Shown piece after piece: positions 27,355 to 36,900 of a DNA stretch of 64,000 nt (position 1 is its first letter; the number at the start of each line of letters is the position of its first letter). Source of the stretch: Kribbella flavida DSM 17836 (GTDB lineage: Bacteria > Actinomycetota > Actinomycetes > Propionibacteriales > Kribbellaceae); NCBI RefSeq assembly GCF_000024345.1, contig NC_013729.1, positions 2,356,001 to 2,420,000 of the forward strand, read 5' to 3'. The translations under genes were made by a program, and so were the position numbers. The notes beneath the pieces are model-generated. The model was given only the letters and a program-made list of their open reading frames with translations, had not been told where the DNA came from and searched no databases.

Positions 27355-27686
27355 GGTCGCTGGCGTCGATCGTGCTCGGGTTCGAGTCGATCGTGCTCGC
27401 GCTGGCCACGATCGTGATGATCTCGGTGGCCGGCGTGGATGCCAGTACGGCGCTGCCGCTGTGCCTCGGCCTCGCGGTGCTCGCGATCGTCGCGGCCGGT
27501 CTGCTGCGCACCCAGGCCGGTTACGTGCTCGGCTGGGCCGTCCAGGCCGGCGCGATCGGGCTCGGCTTCGTCGTACCGGTGATGTTCGTGCTCGGACTCG
27601 CGTTCGGCGCGTTCTGGGTGATGGCGATCGTGCTGGGCCGGCGGATCGAAGAGGCCAAGCGGGCGCACGAAGCCTCCGCCGGTTAG
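27351..27686 (+). CDS. DUF4233 membrane protein
   Basis: 111 residues, with three to four hydrophobic helices ([75 protein letters not shown]) and a charged C-terminal tail ([12 protein letters not shown]). Position and sequence match the DUF4233 proteins that follow folC in actinobacteria. Start and folC stop overlap (ATGA), so translation is coupled. Function unknown. Confidence 0.88.
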   Translation: MRSLASIVLGFESIVLALATIVMISVAGVDASTALPLCLGLAVLAIVAAGLLRTQAGYVLGWAVQAGAIGLGFVVPVMFVLGLAFGAFWVMAIVLGRRIEEAKRAHEASAG

Positions 27687-27741
27687 GCTCGCGGCCCAAC
27701 CACCGCCCCGTCGCGGAGCCGTCGAGAAAGAGAAGAGAGAC

Positions 27742-28152
27742 ATGTCGCAGCGCACCCTCGTCCTGCTGAAGCCCGACACCGTACGCCGTGGCCTGGTCGG
27801 CGAGATCCTTGGCCGGTTCGAGGCGAAGGGCCTGTCGATCGTGGCGATGGAGCTGCGCACGATCGACGGCGAGACGGCCGACCAGCACTACGCCGAGCAC
27901 GTCGAGCGGGATTTCTACCCGCCGCTGCGCGCGTTCGTCACCAGCGGCCCGCTGGTCGCCCTGGTGCTCGAGGGCGACGAGGCGATCGAGGTCGTGCGCG
28001 CGCTGAACGGCGCCACCGACGGCCGCAAGGCGGCTCCCGGCACGATCCGCGGCGACCTCTCGCTGTCCAACCGGGAGAACCTCGTGCACGGCTCGGACTC
28101 CGCGGAGTCCGCCGCTCGCGAGATCAAGCTCTGGTTCCCCGACGTCCCCTGA
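27742..28152 (+). CDS. ndk: Nucleoside diphosphate kinase
   Basis: 136 residues, with AGAAGAGAG before the ATG. The N-terminal [35 protein letters not shown] and the phospho-histidine site NLVHGSDS are all intact. It equilibrates nucleoside triphosphates by ping-pong transfer through the histidine. It follows DUF4233 in the conserved order and closes the folC operon. Confidence 0.98.
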   Translation: MSQRTLVLLKPDTVRRGLVGEILGRFEAKGLSIVAMELRTIDGETADQHYAEHVERDFYPPLRAFVTSGPLVALVLEGDEAIEVVRALNGATDGRKAAPGTIRGDLSLSNRENLVHGSDSAESAAREIKLWFPDVP

Positions 28153-28160
28153 CGCCCGCT

Positions 28161-28194
28161 CCCCGGCGCGACTGCTCGGTGGTCCGCGCCGGGG
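28161..28194. terminator. Terminator between ndk and the AlgX-like gene
   Basis: CCCCGGCGCG and CGCGCCGGGG form a 10-bp stem with a 14-base loop in the 51-bp gap between convergent genes. Confidence 0.65.
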
Positions 28195-28203
28195 GACCCG
28201 GAG

Positions 28204-29307
28204 TCAGCGCAGTGCGGCGGCCACCTTCTGGCGGAAGGCCGGGGTGGCGAAGGGGTGCGCCGGGGTGATGCTGCGCTGGACGATCTCGATCACGACCGTG
28301 TCGGACTCCTTGATGGCAGCGAAGATCTGAGCCTCGCTGACGTGGCCGATCCACAGGAACGTGCCGTCGGCGAACAGCGGCCGCAGGTTGCCCAGCGCGG
28401 AGTACGCGAACGAGTCGCCGATGATGACGGACTTGCCGCCGATCAGGCCGGTCGACGGCGTCGTGGTCCACTTCTCCACGCCGTACAGCACCTTCAGCGG
28501 GTCGTAGGCGGCGTAGCCGGGGCGGGGAGTCACCGTACCGCCCGCGGACAGTTGCACCGACGGCGGCGTCTCGGTCTCGGTCAGTCCGAGCAGCACGTTC
28601 AGGTCGGCGGTCTTGGTGACGGAGTCCGGCGTGGTGGTGATCCGGGCGGCCAGCCGCGGATCCAGCTTCGCCGCCAGCGCCTTGGCGAACACCGCGGATC
28701 CCACGCCCGACCAGTGCGAGTCGGTCCGCCAGTACGTCTGCGACTTCGTCAGCTCCTCGCGGACCCCGACCCACAGCGAGTGCTGGTACGAGTCGAGGAT
28801 CTGCTGCTGGGTGGCGATCCCGTCCAGCGCGCACTGCCCCTTCGGTACGACGGACGGCAGCGCTTCGGACACGACCGAGGACTTGTTCGGGCCGGCGGTG
28901 AAGACGACCCTGCGGCCGGACTGGCGGATCACCTCGGCCAGCCGGGCGAGTCCGTCCAGCCCTCGCTTGAACCCCGGCGTCAGGTTGCACGCCTTGGTGA
29001 AGTCCTCGCCCAGGAACAAATAGCCGTCGGAGCCCCGGACCACCTTGTTCGAGGCCGGCACCTCCCGCAGCACGTGGAAGTCGAACCACGACTTGGCCCG
29101 TACGGCGCTCGACCGCCCGGCCAGCCGGTCCGCGGCCCACGGCCCGACCGCGTCCAGCGCGTCGAAGCCGTCCGAGGCCTCCGGCGCGGGCGCGATCGCC
29201 CGGTTGTCCACCGGCGCCTGCCGGAAGCCGGCCAGGTACCCGGCGGCGGGCCCGAACACGAACACGACCGCGACCGCGAGCACGGCCATCCGACTGGCTT
29301 TCACCAC
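28204..29307 (-). CDS. AlgX/AlgJ-like SGNH acyltransferase
   Basis: 367 residues with an N-terminal membrane anchor or signal (MAVLAVAVVFVFGPAAGYLAG). The domain shows the ALGX/DHHW family pattern: GSDGYLFLGEDF near the start, GPNKSSV, the catalytic Asp/His pair in RTDSHWSGVG and the nucleophile in GDSFAYSALG. Such proteins transfer acetyl groups onto exported polysaccharides outside the membrane, using acetyl delivered by an MBOAT partner. That partner is encoded 7 bp upstream in the same operon. The polysaccharide itself is not encoded in this window. Confidence 0.88.
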   Translation of the reverse strand: MVKASRMAVLAVAVVFVFGPAAGYLAGFRQAPVDNRAIAPAPEASDGFDALDAVGPWAADRLAGRSSAVRAKSWFDFHVLREVPASNKVVRGSDGYLFLGEDFTKACNLTPGFKRGLDGLARLAEVIRQSGRRVVFTAGPNKSSVVSEALPSVVPKGQCALDGIATQQQILDSYQHSLWVGVREELTKSQTYWRTDSHWSGVGSAVFAKALAAKLDPRLAARITTTPDSVTKTADLNVLLGLTETETPPSVQLSAGGTVTPRPGYAAYDPLKVLYGVEKWTTTPSTGLIGGKSVIIGDSFAYSALGNLRPLFADGTFLWIGHVSEAQIFAAIKESDTVVIEIVQRSITPAHPFATPAFRQKVAAALR

Positions 29308-29314
29308 ATCACCC

Positions 29315-30733
29315 TCAGAACTGGAAGTACAGGAACGGGCTGAACGTGCCGGCCACCGCCACGATGCCGGCGTACGGGGCCAGGGCGACCGCGATACCGC
29401 GGACCGAGCGGCGGGCCCAGACCGGGGTGTTGTCCTGCAGGCCGTCGATCACCCGGCCGGTCACCCAGGTGGCGGGCAGCAGGGTGGACGCGAGCACGAG
29501 CACGAGCAGCAGGATCCGGTGGCCGGAGAGCAGCACCGCCACGTCCGGCGCGATCGACCAGCCCTCCGGAGTCACCATCGCCTGCAGCATCCGCCCGGCC
29601 GCGGGCAGCGACTCGGCCCGGAACAGCACCCAGCCGAAGACCACCAGCAGGAAGGTGATCGCGCGGCGCGGCCCGGCCCAGCGGTCCGAGCTGCCGAGTC
29701 CGGTGGCCCGCTCGATGATCAGCAGCAGGCCGTGGAACGCGCCCCAGATCACGAAGGTCCACGCGGCCCCGTGCCACAGACCCGTGGTCAGGAACACGAT
29801 GCTCAGATTGCGGTACGTGCGGAACGTGCCGCCCCGGTTCCCGCCGAGCGGCACGTACAGGTAGTCGCGGAACCAGCGCGACAGCGACTGGTGCCAGCGC
29901 CGCCAGAAGTCGGTCACCGAGATCGCGGAGTACGGGCGGGCGAAGTTCTCCGGCAGCCGCAGGCCGAACATCATGCCGAGCCCGATCGCCATGTCGGAGT
30001 AGCCGGAGAAGTCGAAGTAGATCTGCCCGGTGTAGGCGAGCGCGCCGATCCAGGCCGTCGACGTCGACGGGTCGGGCGAGGCGAACGCGGCGTCGGCGAT
30101 CGGGGCCAGCGAGTCGGCGATCGCGACCTTCTTGAACAGGCCCCAGGCGAACCGCGGGAAGCCCTCGGCGAAGTCGGCCAGCCGGTCGCGCCGGGCGTCG
30201 TTCAGCTGGTCGGCGATCTCGTGGTACCGCACGATCGGCCCGGCCACCAGCTGCGGGAACATCGCGATGTAGGTGACGAAGGTCAGCGGGTTGCGCATCG
30301 GCGGCCGGACGCCGCGGTACACGTCGACGACGTACGACAGGTGGTGGAAGGTGAAGAAGCTGATCCCGATCGGCAGCGCCAGGCTGACCACGCGGGTGTC
30401 GCCGAGGCCGAGCGAGCTCGCGATCGAGCTCACCGCGGTGGAGGCGAAGCCGGCGTACTTCCAGACCGCCAGCACGGCCAGGTCGGCGAGCACCGTCGCC
30501 ACCACGACCGCCTTGCGGCGCCGCAGCGGCAGTGCGCCGATCGCCAGGCCCGCGGCGTAGTTCACCGCGATCAGGGCGAGCAGCAGCAGCACGAACTCCT
30601 TGCCGCCGACGGCGTAGAACCCGAGCGAGAAGACCGCGAGCACGCCGTTGCGGGCGCGGTGCGGCAGGATCCAGCTGGCCAGCAGCACCGCGGGCAGGAA
30701 ATACCACAGGAACAGTGGCGCGGCGAAGGACAA
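29315..30733 (-). CDS. MBOAT family O-acyltransferase (AlgI type)
   Basis: 472 residues with many transmembrane helices. Family motifs are FFTFHHLSYVVDVYRG, FPQLVAGPIVRY, YFDFSGYSDMAIGLG, the cytoplasmic loop DFWRRWHQSLSRWFRDYLYVPLGGNR and the catalytic histidine (about 321) in GLWHGAAWTF. It moves acetyl groups across the membrane for polysaccharide O-acetylation, in partnership with the AlgX-like protein encoded next. No glycosyltransferase is nearby. Upstream on the same strand, after 82 bp, lies the SARP regulator gene. Confidence 0.93.
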   Translation of the reverse strand: MSFAAPLFLWYFLPAVLLASWILPHRARNGVLAVFSLGFYAVGGKEFVLLLLALIAVNYAAGLAIGALPLRRRKAVVVATVLADLAVLAVWKYAGFASTAVSSIASSLGLGDTRVVSLALPIGISFFTFHHLSYVVDVYRGVRPPMRNPLTFVTYIAMFPQLVAGPIVRYHEIADQLNDARRDRLADFAEGFPRFAWGLFKKVAIADSLAPIADAAFASPDPSTSTAWIGALAYTGQIYFDFSGYSDMAIGLGMMFGLRLPENFARPYSAISVTDFWRRWHQSLSRWFRDYLYVPLGGNRGGTFRTYRNLSIVFLTTGLWHGAAWTFVIWGAFHGLLLIIERATGLGSSDRWAGPRRAITFLLVVFGWVLFRAESLPAAGRMLQAMVTPEGWSIAPDVAVLLSGHRILLLVLVLASTLLPATWVTGRVIDGLQDNTPVWARRSVRGIAVALAPYAGIVAVAGTFSPFLYFQF

Positions 30734-30815
30734 GCTGGTCTCCCCCAGACGGACCGGCGTGATGACGGCAGGGTTGGTACGGACAAGGCGCCATGGGAAC
30801 GCCGGGCTGGTGCGC

Positions 30816-33599
30816 TCAGCCGTGGATGCCCCGAGAGGCTATTCGGTTGTCGCCGAGGTCGGATCCGAGGGCGCGGAGCCTTTCGTTCAGTGCTTCGGCG
30901 GCGGGGTGGTCGATCTCGGTCAGGAGAGCGAGTGCCGACGCCCACGAGCCGCCCGCCGCGCTTTCGTCCCCCAGCTCGAGCTGTACGTCACCGAGATGCT
31001 GCAGCATCAGCGCCTGATAGTACAAATCGTTGAGGTCACGGTAGAGCGCAAGAGCCTTTTGGTAGCAGCTGATGGCGTCCTGGTGCGAGGACTGGGCGCG
31101 GTAGGTGTACCCGAGGTGGTCCCAGGTGGCGGCTTCGCCGAGTTTGTGGCCGACCTCCTGGTAAAGCCGCTGAGCCTCCCGGCAGTTCTGGAGCGCCTGC
31201 TCGTACTCACCGAACGCCGAGGCGTGCAGCAGGCCCAATGAGTTCAGCGCGAGCGCCTGGCCGGTCCGGTGACCTGCTGCCTTGAACAGGTTCGAGGCGA
31301 TCAGGTCATGCTCGAAGGACTCCTTGAGCCTGTCCTGCTGAGCCAGGACGAAAGCCAGCATCCGCTCGCACCACGCCTGAGCGACCCGGTCGTGCTTGGC
31401 CAGCTCCAGCGCGGTCTCCGCCTCGACCCGTGCTTCGTCGAGTCGCTGCTGCCGCGCGAGTGCGTGAGCACGGTAGCGACGGGCCATCACCTGTCCCGCG
31501 CGGTCGCCGGACCTCTCGCAGGCGCGCACGGCGGTCGCCATGACGTCGACCCAGGTGCTCCACAGCCCACGCCGCTCCAGGAACCCGGTGATCGTGCGAG
31601 CCAGTTGGGTGGCGTGCGTGTCGAACTCCCGACGGGCCGCCTGCTCCACCAGCGCAACCAGGTTCGTCCACTCCTCCTCGAACCAGTCGAACGCCTCCTG
31701 GTAACCGCCGAAGCTCTGCGCGTACGGCGTACCGGCGGGCTCGGGCAGTTCGTCGGGGTCTCGGTGTGGGCGCAACCACTGGTCACCGGCGTCTGCCGTA
31801 CGGAGGTAGTAGTCGAGCAGGCGCCGGAGCGAATCGTGTCGCTCGTGGTGCTGCCGGACGAGCTCCGCGGCGTACACGTGCAGGAGGTCGTGGGTCGAGT
31901 AGCGGCCGGGGGAGTGCTGGGTGAGCAGATGAGCGCGCTCCAGCTCGTCCAGCGCGGGCTGCACACGGCCGGGCGTCGTACCGGCGAGCGCGGCGACGGC
32001 GGCGATGGGCAGATCAGGACCAGGATGTACGCCGGCCAGCCGGAACACGCGTGCCGAGGTGGCCGTGACGAGCTGGTAGGACCAAGAGAAGACGGCACGC
32101 AGGTCGGTCGCCTCGTCCTCACCGGCGAAGACGTCAAGCCCTTGCCTGGTACGGCGTAAGTCGGTTGCGACGGCCTCGAGTGACCAGCTGGGGTGTGCGG
32201 CGGCGTGAGCTGCCACCAGCGACAGCGCGAGTGGCAGCCGGGCGGCGAGCGTCACAAGCTCCTCGGCCGCCTCCGGCTCGGCCTGCAGGCGCTGACGTCC
32301 TACGGCATCTCCCAGCAACGACCGGGCCTGATCGCGGTCCATCAGATCCAGTGAGAGGGGGTGAGCGCCCTCTGCCGCCAGCAGGCCCGGTAGTGCGTTG
32401 CGGCTGGTGACGACCACGCGGCAGGTGTTCCCACCTGGAAGCAGAAAACGGACCTGGGCGGCGTTCCGCGCGTTGTCGAGCACTATCAGCATCCGGCGGT
32501 TCGCCAGCAGCGTCCGGTAGAGGGCGTACTGCGCGGCCGCGCCGGACGGGATGCGGCCCGGCATCATCTGCAGCGCGTCAAGGAACCCGCGCACGGCGTC
32601 CTCCGGCGAGACCAGCTCGCCGGTCGGGTCGAAGCCGCGCAGGTTGACGTACAGCTGACCATCAGGGAACTGCACGCTCGCCCGCTCGGCCCAGCGGACC
32701 GCCAGCGCGGTCTTGCCCACGCCAGCGGTCCCTGAGATGACAGCGATGGACCCGGTGGAGCTCAGTAGCACGCGGTCGAGCTCAGCCAGCTCCGCGTCCC
32801 GGCCAACGAACGTCCGCCCCACGGTCGGCAGCTGATGCGGAATCACCTCACGCGTACTCCGTACGGCGGCCGCGCGGGCGTCCGTCGCCAGTACGGCTTG
32901 ATGCAGACGGCGCAGCCCCGGGCCAGGGTCGAGACCTAGCTCGTCGGCCAGCCGGTGGGACGCCTCGCTGAAGGTGGCCAACGCATCCGCCGGCCGACCG
33001 GCCTTGATCTGTGCCTGCATGAGGAGAGCCCAGAGCGACTCGCGCAGGGGGTGCCGGCGGGTCAGGCCGCGCAGCTCCGAGGTGACGGCAGCGTGGTCGC
33101 CTTGCTCGAGCCGGGCGGTCAGCAGTAGCGCGGTGGCGTGGAGCCGCTCCTCGGTGAGCGTGGGGATGGCGTCGCGGATCAGTGCCCCAGCGACCAGCCC
33201 AGCCAGCGGCTCTCCTCGCCACAAAGCGAGCGCAGCCGTCAGTAGCTGCACTCGCTCGCCCGCATCTGTGGTCTCAGTACTGGCCCCAACCAGGTCTCGG
33301 AAGCGAGTCAGGTCGATGTCACCGGCGTCGACGGCGATCACGTAGCCCGCGGCCTCGGTGCGGATCAGCGGACGGCCGAGCAGAGTCCGGAGGCGGGACA
33401 CGTAGGTCTGCAGCGCCGCGCGAGGACGGGCCGGCAGGTCTTCCTCCCACAGCGTGTCCATCAGCTCCTGGCCGGCGACGACCCGGTTGGGCTGGAGCAG
33501 CAGGGCGGCGAGCAGCACGCGCAGCCGGTTCGCGGCCAGCTCGATCCGCCGGCCGGAGTCGTCGAGGACCTCCACCGGGCCGAGCAGGCGAAACTCCAT
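30816..33599 (-). CDS. AfsR/SARP family transcriptional regulator with NB-ARC and TPR domains
   Basis: 927 residues. The order is: OmpR-type winged helix (about 1-95, MEFRLLGPVEVLDDSGR...LQTYVSRLRTLL), bacterial transcriptional activation domain (about 95-245), STAND/NB-ARC ATPase with P-loop ISGTAGVGKTALAVRWAER (about 280-298) and MLIVLDNARNAAQVRFLLPG, a winged-helix region and C-terminal tetratricopeptide repeats (about 690-900, LNSLGLLH, WDHLGYTYRAQ, LQHLGDVQLELG). Such regulators switch on antibiotic or differentiation genes by binding heptamer repeats. Three such repeats lie just upstream (33626-33654). The likely targets are itself and the MBOAT/AlgX genes behind it. Confidence 0.93.
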   Translation of the reverse strand: MEFRLLGPVEVLDDSGRRIELAANRLRVLLAALLLQPNRVVAGQELMDTLWEEDLPARPRAALQTYVSRLRTLLGRPLIRTEAAGYVIAVDAGDIDLTRFRDLVGASTETTDAGERVQLLTAALALWRGEPLAGLVAGALIRDAIPTLTEERLHATALLLTARLEQGDHAAVTSELRGLTRRHPLRESLWALLMQAQIKAGRPADALATFSEASHRLADELGLDPGPGLRRLHQAVLATDARAAAVRSTREVIPHQLPTVGRTFVGRDAELAELDRVLLSSTGSIAVISGTAGVGKTALAVRWAERASVQFPDGQLYVNLRGFDPTGELVSPEDAVRGFLDALQMMPGRIPSGAAAQYALYRTLLANRRMLIVLDNARNAAQVRFLLPGGNTCRVVVTSRNALPGLLAAEGAHPLSLDLMDRDQARSLLGDAVGRQRLQAEPEAAEELVTLAARLPLALSLVAAHAAAHPSWSLEAVATDLRRTRQGLDVFAGEDEATDLRAVFSWSYQLVTATSARVFRLAGVHPGPDLPIAAVAALAGTTPGRVQPALDELERAHLLTQHSPGRYSTHDLLHVYAAELVRQHHERHDSLRRLLDYYLRTADAGDQWLRPHRDPDELPEPAGTPYAQSFGGYQEAFDWFEEEWTNLVALVEQAARREFDTHATQLARTITGFLERRGLWSTWVDVMATAVRACERSGDRAGQVMARRYRAHALARQQRLDEARVEAETALELAKHDRVAQAWCERMLAFVLAQQDRLKESFEHDLIASNLFKAAGHRTGQALALNSLGLLHASAFGEYEQALQNCREAQRLYQEVGHKLGEAATWDHLGYTYRAQSSHQDAISCYQKALALYRDLNDLYYQALMLQHLGDVQLELGDESAAGGSWASALALLTEIDHPAAEALNERLRALGSDLGDNRIASRGIHG

Positions 33600-33625
33600 C
33601 CGGCCATTCTGGCCCCCACGGCGGG

Positions 33626-33654
33626 CGAAAGCCGCACGAAAGCGCGATGAATGC
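33626..33654 (-). promoter_or_regulatory. Candidate SARP box: three heptamers at 11-bp spacing
   Basis: Read on the minus strand toward the SARP gene: GCATTCA, 4 bases, GCTTTCG, 4 bases, GCTTTCG. Heptamers separated by 4 bp are the known binding pattern of SARP proteins. The repeats lie 27 bases from the SARP start, and the last two cover the position of a -35 element if CAGAAT at 33606-33611 is the -10. Confidence 0.5.
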
Positions 33655-33784
33655 CCGAGCAGGCAAGCTGTGGCGGCGCACGGTCACCGCGGTCCTGGTC
33701 CTCAGGCCCGGCTCGCAGTCACCCGCGTCGCGCCTGTGGGGAGGAGCGCTCGCCCATCAGGGGAGGGGCGAGATCTGGGGGCGC

Positions 33785-33818
33785 GTGGTGCCGCCGCCCG
33801 ACTGGGCGGCGGCACCAC
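33785..33818. terminator. Perfect 15-bp hairpin in a divergent region
   Basis: GTGGTGCCGCCGCCC-GACT-GGGCGGCGGCACCAC. It looks like a strong intrinsic terminator but stands between divergent genes, so it may be a leader attenuator or mark a lost gene. Confidence 0.5.
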
Positions 33819-33981
33819 CCGGGCGCTTCTCTCGTCACCGCCCCGCAGTTTCCGACCCGTTCTGCTGCGCCCGTCGAAGCGCTTCACGCTGCCGGATCCG
33901 GACTGACAGCGTTTTGAAAGGACGTCACCTCATCCTCGCTGCGACGGGCCGACTGCGGGCCCGCGGATGAGGGAGGGAACC

Positions 33982-36900
33982 GTGGGGCAAGCGCTTGCGC
34001 TCATACACAGACTCCGGGGCGGCGGTAGGCGACGGCCGAGACGACTCGCGCTGGCAGCAGCAGTCGCCATACTGCTGCCGGTGACGCCGGCCGGAGCAAC
34101 TCCGGCAACGACCACCTCGGCGGCCGCCACAGCTGGGCCCGCCACAACCAGGCCCACCGCGAACGAACCGGCCGCCGCGACCGCACCAGGCGGTTCCGGC
34201 ACCCGGGCGCTCGCCGAAGCGCGCCGCACCAAGCGCTCGGTGGAGGTGACTGCGCAGCGCACACCGACCCGCAAGGTGGTCGCCAATCCGAACGGCACGC
34301 TCACTGCCACTCTGCAGGCTGCGCCGGTACAGGCTGCGGGACCTAGCCTCGCGGCCGGTGTACCGGGCAGTCCGGTCGCCCCGGCCCAGACCGGCTGGGC
34401 GATGGTCTTCTCCGGCTACCCGAGCGGTAGCTACTGGGGCGGCGACGGGGACGGCGTCGCGAAGGTCGGGCGGTGCTACGAGGACGGCTGGTGCAACGGC
34501 ATCGGGGTGGCCCGGGCGTTCTTCCAGTACGACACCGGCTGGCTCAACGGCAAGCACATCCTCGGTGCCAGCTTCCGGGCCCTGAACGTCTACTCCCCCA
34601 GTTGCGCCGCCCTCCCGGTCCGTGCCTGGGGCACCGGTCCGGTCGGAACCGGGACCACCTGGAGCAACCAGCCGGCCGGAGTCTTCGACCTAGGGGGCCG
34701 CAACGTCGCCGGCGGCCGTTCCGACTGCCCGTCGCAGCAGTACGCCGAGTACAACGCGCATGCCGTCGTCAACTGGTCGACAAGCCCTGGCACCGGCCTG
34801 CGGACCACTACGGTCCGGCTCAGCGCCGGGAACGAGTCCGACCAGCTCAACTGGCGCAAGTTCGCCTGGAACCCTTCGCTCAGCGTCACCTACAACACCG
34901 TGCCCGGCGTGCCGACCGACCTGACGGTCGAGAACGGCAAGCCGTGCGGCGTCGGCGCCGGCGAGGTCCGCATCAATCCGCAGCTGTCCGCGCCGCAGCA
35001 GAGCCGTGGGCCCCGGCTGTGGTCGACGATCGCCGACCAGGACGGCGGCACCCTGCAGGCGAAGTACACGTTGTACGAGCGCAACCACACCACCCAGCTG
35101 TACGCCGTCACCACCACCGGCCTGAACTCTCCGGGCCGGTTCAGCATCGACGTGCCCGGCCAGTTCAACGTCAACGGCCGGATGCTGTCGTGGCGCGTCG
35201 CGGGGTTCGACGGTGTGGACCACTCCGCGCCGTCGCCGTGGTGTGACGTCACGATCGACACGGAGGCCCCGAAGTACGCGCCCGGCGTGACCTCACCGAC
35301 CTACAAGCGGTGCCCGGACCAGGTGAACTGCCCGGCCAGCGGTGCGGTGGGCTTCACCGGCGGTTTCGAGTTCACGGCCGGCGGCGACACCTCCGGCCGT
35401 GACGCCGACGTGGCGGGCTTCCGTTACACACTGGAGGGTGCGGACGCCAGTGGCGGCGGCGACGGCGAGCCCCTGCAGGAGCGCTACGTCGCGATCGGTG
35501 CGGACGGTGTCGCCCGAACTCTGGTGACCCCACCGGACGACGGCCGGCAGACTCTCACCGTTCGCGCCGTCGACAAGGCGGGCAACGTTTCGGCGGTGGT
35601 GACGACGTACTCGTTCTTCGTCGGCCGGGGAACGCCGCCGGTCGCGCACTGGCGACTGGACGGGCACGGAACGGACACCGCGGTGGTGGACGAGTCTCCG
35701 GCGCGGCTGGACGGCGTTCTACCCAGCGGTGGCGCGGTGGCGTGGCGGGGTGGCCGGCACGGCGATGCCCTGTGGTTCAACGGCACCCGGACCGCGGCCG
35801 TCACCACCTCGAAGCGGTCCGCGGTCGACACCGGCAAGTCGTTCTCGGTCGCGGCGTGGGTCAAGCTGGACCAGGCCGACTCGACGTTCCGCACGGCGGT
35901 GAGCCAGAGCGGTTCCACGATCAGCGGCTTCTTCCTGCAGTACAACGGCAACACCAAGCGGTGGAACTTCACCCTGCCCGCGACGAACTCCGACACGGCC
36001 TTCCGCGACGTCGTCCAGTCGCCGGCCGCCGCGGTGGCAGGTCGCTGGACCCATCTGACCGGCGTCTTCGACGACGCGGCCAAGCAGATCCGGCTCTACG
36101 TCGACGGCGTACCGGCCACCGTCAACGGTCACACCACCCCGTGGCAGGCGACCGGGCTGGCGCAGCTGGGCGCCGCTCAAGTCCAGAAGGCGATGACCAA
36201 CTACTGGCTCGGCTCGATCGACGACGCCCGCATCTACCAGCGGGTGCTCACCGAGCCGGAGATCGACGACCTCGCCGGCCGGCCGGCCACCGAGGAGCTG
36301 TTCTGGCCGTTCGAGGAAGGCAGCGGTCCGGCGGTGGACGTCTCCGGCAACTACCGGCTCGGCACGCTCGGAGCCGGCGTGACCCGCAGCACCGGCGACG
36401 TCGGCGCCGGTGGGATCCGGTTCGACGGTTCCGGAGGCACCGTCAGCACCACGGACCCGGTGGTCCGGACGGACTCCGGCTTCACCGTCAGCGCCAGGGT
36501 GCGACTCGACGTGACCGACGGTACGACGCGGACCGTGCTCAGTCAGAACGGCCCGCAGGCCAGCGGCTTCGAGCTGCGGTACCGCGGCGACAACCACAAG
36601 TGGTCGTTCTCGGTTCCGACCGGTGCGACCACAACGGCGGTCGTCGACTCCGACCAGCTGGCGCAGGCAGGAACCTGGACCCAGCTGACCGGCGTCTACG
36701 ACCACGCTGCCGGCCATCTCCGGCTGTACGTCGACGGTCAGCAGGAGGGTGGCTTCGTGCCGGCCCAGTCAGCGGCAACAGCCGGCGGCGCCTTCCGCGT
36801 CGGCGCCGGTCAGCAGGCAGGCGGACCAGCCACCCCGTTCCTGGGCCAGATCGACGACGTCCACGTCTGGACCGGTGCCAGAACGGGTGACCAGGTGCTC

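Larger units (their letters stand above)
33600..33966. other. Divergent regulatory region between SARP and LamG genes
   Basis: 367 bases without a convincing gene. It contains the three SARP-type heptamers near the SARP start and a perfect 15-bp hairpin at 33785-33818. Short plus-strand frames exist, but none has recognisable sequence. Promoters for both neighbours should be here. I see no strong -10/-35 pair for the LamG gene. Confidence 0.5.

Noticed and set aside
26007-27860. Minus-strand open frame of 617 codons opposite folC
   Set aside because: FolC on the plus strand has all catalytic motifs; the antisense translation is Ser/Arg/Thr-rich and unlike any protein.
23362-28089. Minus-strand frame extending valS to 1575 codons
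   Set aside because: The region upstream of 25920 is antisense to folC, DUF4233 and ndk. ValRS family sequence begins at the ATG at 25920.
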